A stretch of 33,426 nt of DNA, from positions 1-33,426 of the forward strand of contig UQNM01000021.1 in the NCBI GenBank assembly GCA_900542395.1. The letters run 5' to 3'. The notes under the pieces are model-generated. The model was not told the DNA's origin, did no database searches, and worked only from the letters and a program-made list of their open reading frames with translations. Source of the stretch: an uncultured Eubacteriales bacterium (GTDB lineage: Bacteria > Bacillota > Clostridia > Christensenellales > Aristaeellaceae). Position 1 is the stretch's first letter. Each line of letters starts with the position of its first letter. Made by a program: the position numbers and the translations under genes. This document shows, one piece after another, positions 30,723-33,426 of this stretch.

Positions 30723-31286
30723 TCAGCTGGCCATGTTTTCGGAGGATTCCAAAATTTCGCGCGCAACGTCCGCAATTCGCCGGCCGGAATCCATGCTCGT
30801 CTTCTGAATCTTGTAATGCGCTTCGGATTCGGTCAAATGGAACACATCCATCAGCTTGCCCTTCGCGCGATCAATCAGCTTGCGCTCCTCCAGCGTGCGC
30901 GAGAGCTTTTCGGCCTTCGCGCGGAGCTGCTGCATGCGTATGCGGCAATGGGCGAGCGTTTTGACGCTCTGCACCAGCGCGTCCGCGCTGATCGGGTTGC
31001 GCAGCATGACGACGTTCTCCGGTTCCTCGCCCGCGTAATCCTGCGGCACGATCATCACCACGTCGGCCTCCTCGCCAAGCTGGCGCGCCAGCTCCTCCCC
31101 GGTCATATCCGGCAGGCGGTATGTCGTCAGCAGCATCGCCCCGCCCTGCGCGGCGCGCACCGCCTCCATGCCCGTGTGCACAACGCCGCTGGGCATGATC
31201 TGCGCGGCGAGCAGCATGCTGCTGAGTTTGGCGGCCACGCCCTGCGGCGCGGCGATGTAAAAACGATCGGAAAATGACGCCCCCAT
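30723..31286 (-). CDS. ANTAR-domain RNA-binding regulator with degenerate receiver domain
   Basis: This 187-residue regulator has an N-terminal receiver-like domain (about 5-115), a coiled linker (about 120-140) and a C-terminal ANTAR domain (about 140-185: ERKLIDRAKGKLMDVFHLTESEAHYKIQKTSMD...). ANTAR proteins bind paired hexaloop hairpins in leader RNAs and prevent termination. In the receiver the acidic pair is absent and the usual phospho-acceptor Asp in L-L-D-Y-R-L-P-D is Thr55 (L-L-T-T-Y-R-L-P-D), so normal phosphorylation is not expected. ATG 31286 has GGAGG eight bases upstream; earlier in-frame ATGs overlap that site. Its leader holds two hexaloop hairpins, so it may control itself. 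Confidence 0.88.
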   Translation of the reverse strand: MGASFSDRFYIAAPQGVAAKLSSMLLAAQIMPSGVVHTGMEAVRAAQGGAMLLTTYRLPDMTGEELARQLGEEADVVMIVPQDYAGEEPENVVMLRNPISADALVQSVKTLAHCRIRMQQLRAKAEKLSRTLEERKLIDRAKGKLMDVFHLTESEAHYKIQKTSMDSGRRIADVAREILESSENMAS

Positions 31287-31306
31287 TGTTTCATCCTCCA
31301 TGTGAT

Positions 31307-31348
31307 TCAAAGTGCGGTTTGAGCAGCGCGATTGTCAGCCCGTTGACA
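31307..31348 (-). promoter_or_regulatory. Two hexaloop hairpins in the ANTAR gene leader (candidate ANTAR target)
   Basis: On the minus strand a 5-bp stem TGTCA / TGACA has the hexaloop ACGGGC (31333-31348). After ten bases a second 5-bp stem TCAAA / TTTGA has the hexaloop CCGCAC (31307-31322), just before the ribosome site. The first loop has A at position 1 and G at position 4, as known ANTAR targets do; the second does not. Confidence 0.35.
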
Positions 31349-31430
31349 GCCTGCGGTTGTTTTTGCGCGGCAAAGTCAGGAAATCCGGTCCTTTCTTCGT
31401 CTGTGGGGAAGGCAATTTGTCTACGATCCG

Positions 31431-31459
31431 ATTATACCGTTTCTTTGCGCGGTTTTCAA
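31431..31459 (-). promoter_or_regulatory. Consensus sigma-A promoter of the ANTAR gene
   Basis: Minus-strand -35 TTGAAA (31454-31459), 17-bp spacer, -10 TATAAT (31431-31436). The start near 31424 gives a leader of about 138 bases, long enough for RNA-level control. Bases 31460-31550 are AT-rich and hold nothing I recognise. Confidence 0.92.
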
Positions 31460-31550
31460 GATATTTTTGACTTTTTTCGTTTCAAATCCTGCACTTTCTT
31501 CTTTTATTAAACTCTCTTTACATAAAATGCGAATAAATATTCATAAATTA

Positions 31551-31594
31551 AGCAAAATCGCCGCTTTGCTTTTTTGCATAACGGCGATTTTGCT
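31551..31594 (-). terminator. Intrinsic terminator of pyrG
   Basis: A perfect 13-bp stem AGCAAAATCGCCG (31551-31563) / CGGCGATTTTGCT (31582-31594) begins a few bases after the pyrG stop and is followed on the minus strand by TAATTTATG. The plus strand has T runs as well, so it may work in both directions. Confidence 0.88.
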
Positions 31595-31597
31595 TTT

Positions 31598-33208
31598 TTA
31601 TTTTTCCTGCGCCTTCAGCGCCGCGCCGACAAACTCGCGGAACAGCGGATGCGGACGGTTCGGGCGGCTTCTCAGCTCCGGGTGATACTGCACGCCGACG
31701 AACCACGGATGGTTCAGCAGCTCGACGATCTCCACCAGATCGCGCTCCGGGTTCACGCCGCCGATGCGCATGCCGCCCTCGACGAACAAATCGCGATAGG
31801 CGTTGTTGAACTCGTAGCGGTGGCGATGGCGCTCGAAGATATTCTCCTCGCCGTAGGCGGCGAAGGCGACGGAATCGCGGCTCAGGCGGCAGGGATATTT
31901 GCCCAGCCGCATCGTGCCGCCCTTCTCGTCGATATGCTGCTGGTCGGGCATCAGGTCGATCACCGGGTACGGCGTGTTGGGGTCAACCTCGCTGGTGTGC
32001 GCGCCGGTCAGGCCGAGCACGTGGCGGGCGTATTCCACCACGGCCATCTGCATGCCCAGACAGATGCCCAAAAACGGCACGCCGTGCTCGCGGGCATACT
32101 GCACGGCGGCAATCTTGCCCTCCAGCCCGCGCTCGCCGAAGCCGCCCGGCACGAGCACGCCGCCGCAGCCCGCCAGCTTCTCCGCCGCGTTCTCCGGCGT
32201 CACGCTCTCGGCCGCCACCCATTCCACGCGCACCTTCGCATGGTGGGCAATGCCGCCGTGGGTCAGCGCCTCGACGATGGAGAGATACGCATCCGGCAGC
32301 TCGACGTATTTGCCGACAATCGCAATGCGGACGTCCCTTTCCGGGGTCAGCAGCCGCTCGACCATGCCGCGCCATTCGGTCAGGTCGGCCTCCGGTGCGG
32401 GGATGCCCAGCAGGCGGCAGACGCGCTCGTCCATGCCCTCCTCGTGAATCATCAGCGGCACTTCGTAAATGCTGCGCGCGTTGAGGTTTTCGAACACGCA
32501 GTCCGCCGGGATGTTGCAGAACAGGCCGATCTTCGCGCGCACATCGCGCGTCAGCGCCTTTTCGCTGCGGCAGACGATGATATCCGGCTGAATCCCCAGC
32601 CCGGTCAGCTCCTTGACGGAGTGCTGGGTCGGCTTGGTCTTCAATTCGCCCGCCGCGGAGATATACGGCACGAGCGTCACGTGGATATACAGCACGTTTT
32701 CGCGGCCGACCTCGTTTTTCAGCTGGCGCGCCGCTTCGAGGAACGGCAAGGATTCGATGTCGCCGACCGTGCCGCCGATCTCGGTGATGACCACGTCCGG
32801 CGCGTCCTCCCGAAGGGAGACCGCCAGCATGCGGCGCTTGATCTCGTCGGTGATATGCGGAATGACCTGAATCGTCGCGCCCAGATATTCGCCCCTGCGC
32901 TCGCGGGTGATGACGGTATCATACACGCGGCCGCTGGTGACGTTGGCCGCCTGCGTCAGATTTTCGTCGATGAAGCGCTCGTAATGCCCCAAATCGAGAT
33001 CCGTCTCCGCGCCGTCGTCGGTGACAAAGACCTCGCCGTGCTGATACGGGTTCATCGTGCCGGGATCGACGTTGATATAGGGATCAAACTTCTGCATGGA
33101 AACCCTGAGCCCGCGGCTCTTGAGCAGCCGCCCCAGCGAAGCCGCCGTGATGCCCTTGCCCAGCGAGGAGACGACGCCGCCCGTCACAAAAATAAACTTG
33201 GTGTGCAT
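31598..33208 (-). CDS. pyrG: CTP synthase
   Basis: The 536-residue enzyme makes CTP from UTP, ATP and glutamine in the cytoplasm. The N-terminal synthase domain (about 1-265) starts K-F-I-F-V-T-G-G-V-V-S-S-L-G-K-G, the ATP loop; DPYINVDPGTMNPYQHGEVFV and VTEIGGTVGDIES follow. The C-terminal class I glutamine amidotransferase domain (about 285-536) has the nucleophile in G-I-C-L-G-M-Q and the H-P-E motif in YHPELRSRP. ATG 33208 has GGAAGG about eight bases upstream; a longer frame to 33247 runs back to the promoter start. The length is typical. It has its own promoter and terminator, so it is a single-gene unit. Confidence 0.97.
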   Translation of the reverse strand: MHTKFIFVTGGVVSSLGKGITAASLGRLLKSRGLRVSMQKFDPYINVDPGTMNPYQHGEVFVTDDGAETDLDLGHYERFIDENLTQAANVTSGRVYDTVITRERRGEYLGATIQVIPHITDEIKRRMLAVSLREDAPDVVITEIGGTVGDIESLPFLEAARQLKNEVGRENVLYIHVTLVPYISAAGELKTKPTQHSVKELTGLGIQPDIIVCRSEKALTRDVRAKIGLFCNIPADCVFENLNARSIYEVPLMIHEEGMDERVCRLLGIPAPEADLTEWRGMVERLLTPERDVRIAIVGKYVELPDAYLSIVEALTHGGIAHHAKVRVEWVAAESVTPENAAEKLAGCGGVLVPGGFGERGLEGKIAAVQYAREHGVPFLGICLGMQMAVVEYARHVLGLTGAHTSEVDPNTPYPVIDLMPDQQHIDEKGGTMRLGKYPCRLSRDSVAFAAYGEENIFERHRHRYEFNNAYRDLFVEGGMRIGGVNPERDLVEIVELLNHPWFVGVQYHPELRSRPNRPHPLFREFVGAALKAQEK

Positions 33209-33261
33209 CCTATACCTTCCTTCCGTCCGCGCGAACGCGATCATCAAAAAACTACCGACCT

Positions 33262-33290
33262 ATTATAATCACCACGCGCCCGGATTTCAA
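33262..33290 (-). promoter_or_regulatory. Consensus sigma-A promoter of pyrG
   Basis: Minus-strand -35 TTGAAA (33285-33290), 17-bp spacer, -10 TATAAT (33262-33267). The leader is only about 45 bases. It does not start with the GGGC-type initial sequence used for CTP-sensing reiterative transcription in Bacillus pyrG, and no terminator hairpin is visible in it. Bases 33291-33426 are AT-rich with no gene I can support. Confidence 0.92.
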
Positions 33291-33426
33291 GAAAAATTTG
33301 GGAGAAAAATCACATTTCCTTCAATTTGTTCTATTTTTTCATTTTATTCGGCAAAAAAGTGAAAGAATTTAATACTATTTCTCGTCTAAAATATAGATAG
33401 AATCCATTTTCTGCCCGTGATGCTTT

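Noticed and set aside
33209..33262. CTP-sensing initial sequence or leader terminator for pyrG
   Set aside because: The transcript near the predicted start does not begin with a GGGC-type run and no leader hairpin with a T run is seen.
1..33426. tRNA, rRNA, SRP RNA or known riboswitch genes
   Set aside because: Reading the intergenic regions on both strands I saw no T-arm GGTTCRANYCC element, rRNA segment or recognised riboswitch core; a covariance-model scan would be needed to exclude faint ones.

Overview
This is a GC-rich chromosomal window with genes on both strands. It comes from a low-complexity Gram-positive-type bacterium, most likely a gut-associated member of class Clostridia. The evidence is a sortase-type LPQTG surface protein, HPr kinase, the ylxM-ffh-rpsP-khpA-rimM cluster, strong AGGAGG ribosome sites, sigma-A promoters and alanine-rich signal peptides ending in A-L-A-E. 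The placement in Clostridia (perhaps Christensenellales-like) is an inference from these traits, not a phylogeny.

Layout. 1-350 is the right end of an IS3-family element, inserted 27 bp upstream of a LysR-type regulator (378-1307). 1528-3356 is a sortase-anchored surface protein with GLUG-like and FIVAR-like repeats. Its signal peptide and body are in different frames, joined at a run of eight Gs. A bidirectional terminator separates it from a minus-strand block with glcK (ROK glucokinase), hprK, an HD-domain protein, two secreted proteins of unknown function and the translation/secretion cluster rimM-khpA-rpsP-ffh-ylxM. That cluster has a textbook promoter bracketed by two copies of one inverted repeat. 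Next comes an EamA-type transporter (12054-13025).

Upstream of the transporter, 13074-13396 is a compact, normally unannotated locus. It encodes a 43-residue hydrophobic peptide on the minus strand with a perfect Shine-Dalgarno. A strong opposing promoter and terminator would give a short antisense RNA over its 3' end, and the predicted mRNA has a 10-base 5'-3' self-complementarity. This is the architecture of a type I toxin-antitoxin system.

14001-15506 is a MOP-family flippase followed by a DUF3783 protein. After an intergenic region with REP-like hairpins, the plus strand carries a class-C beta-lactamase-like serine hydrolase, an M23 (LytM) peptidase with a membrane anchor, and a histidine kinase / response regulator pair (18196-20216).

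Convergent to the two-component pair is a seven-gene minus-strand locus (30402 down to 20223). In order it encodes a large secreted acidic-repeat protein, a cleavable-signal adaptor (HlyD-like), a solute-binding protein fused to an N-terminal beta-propeller-like half, MalF- and MalG-type permeases, a membrane-anchored MacA-type adaptor, and a MacB/FtsX-like permease. No ATPase is present. This mix of importer parts and exporter-type adaptors in one transcription unit is the most unusual protein-level system here. The window ends with an ANTAR regulator whose receiver domain has lost its phospho-acceptor, and pyrG (CTP synthase).
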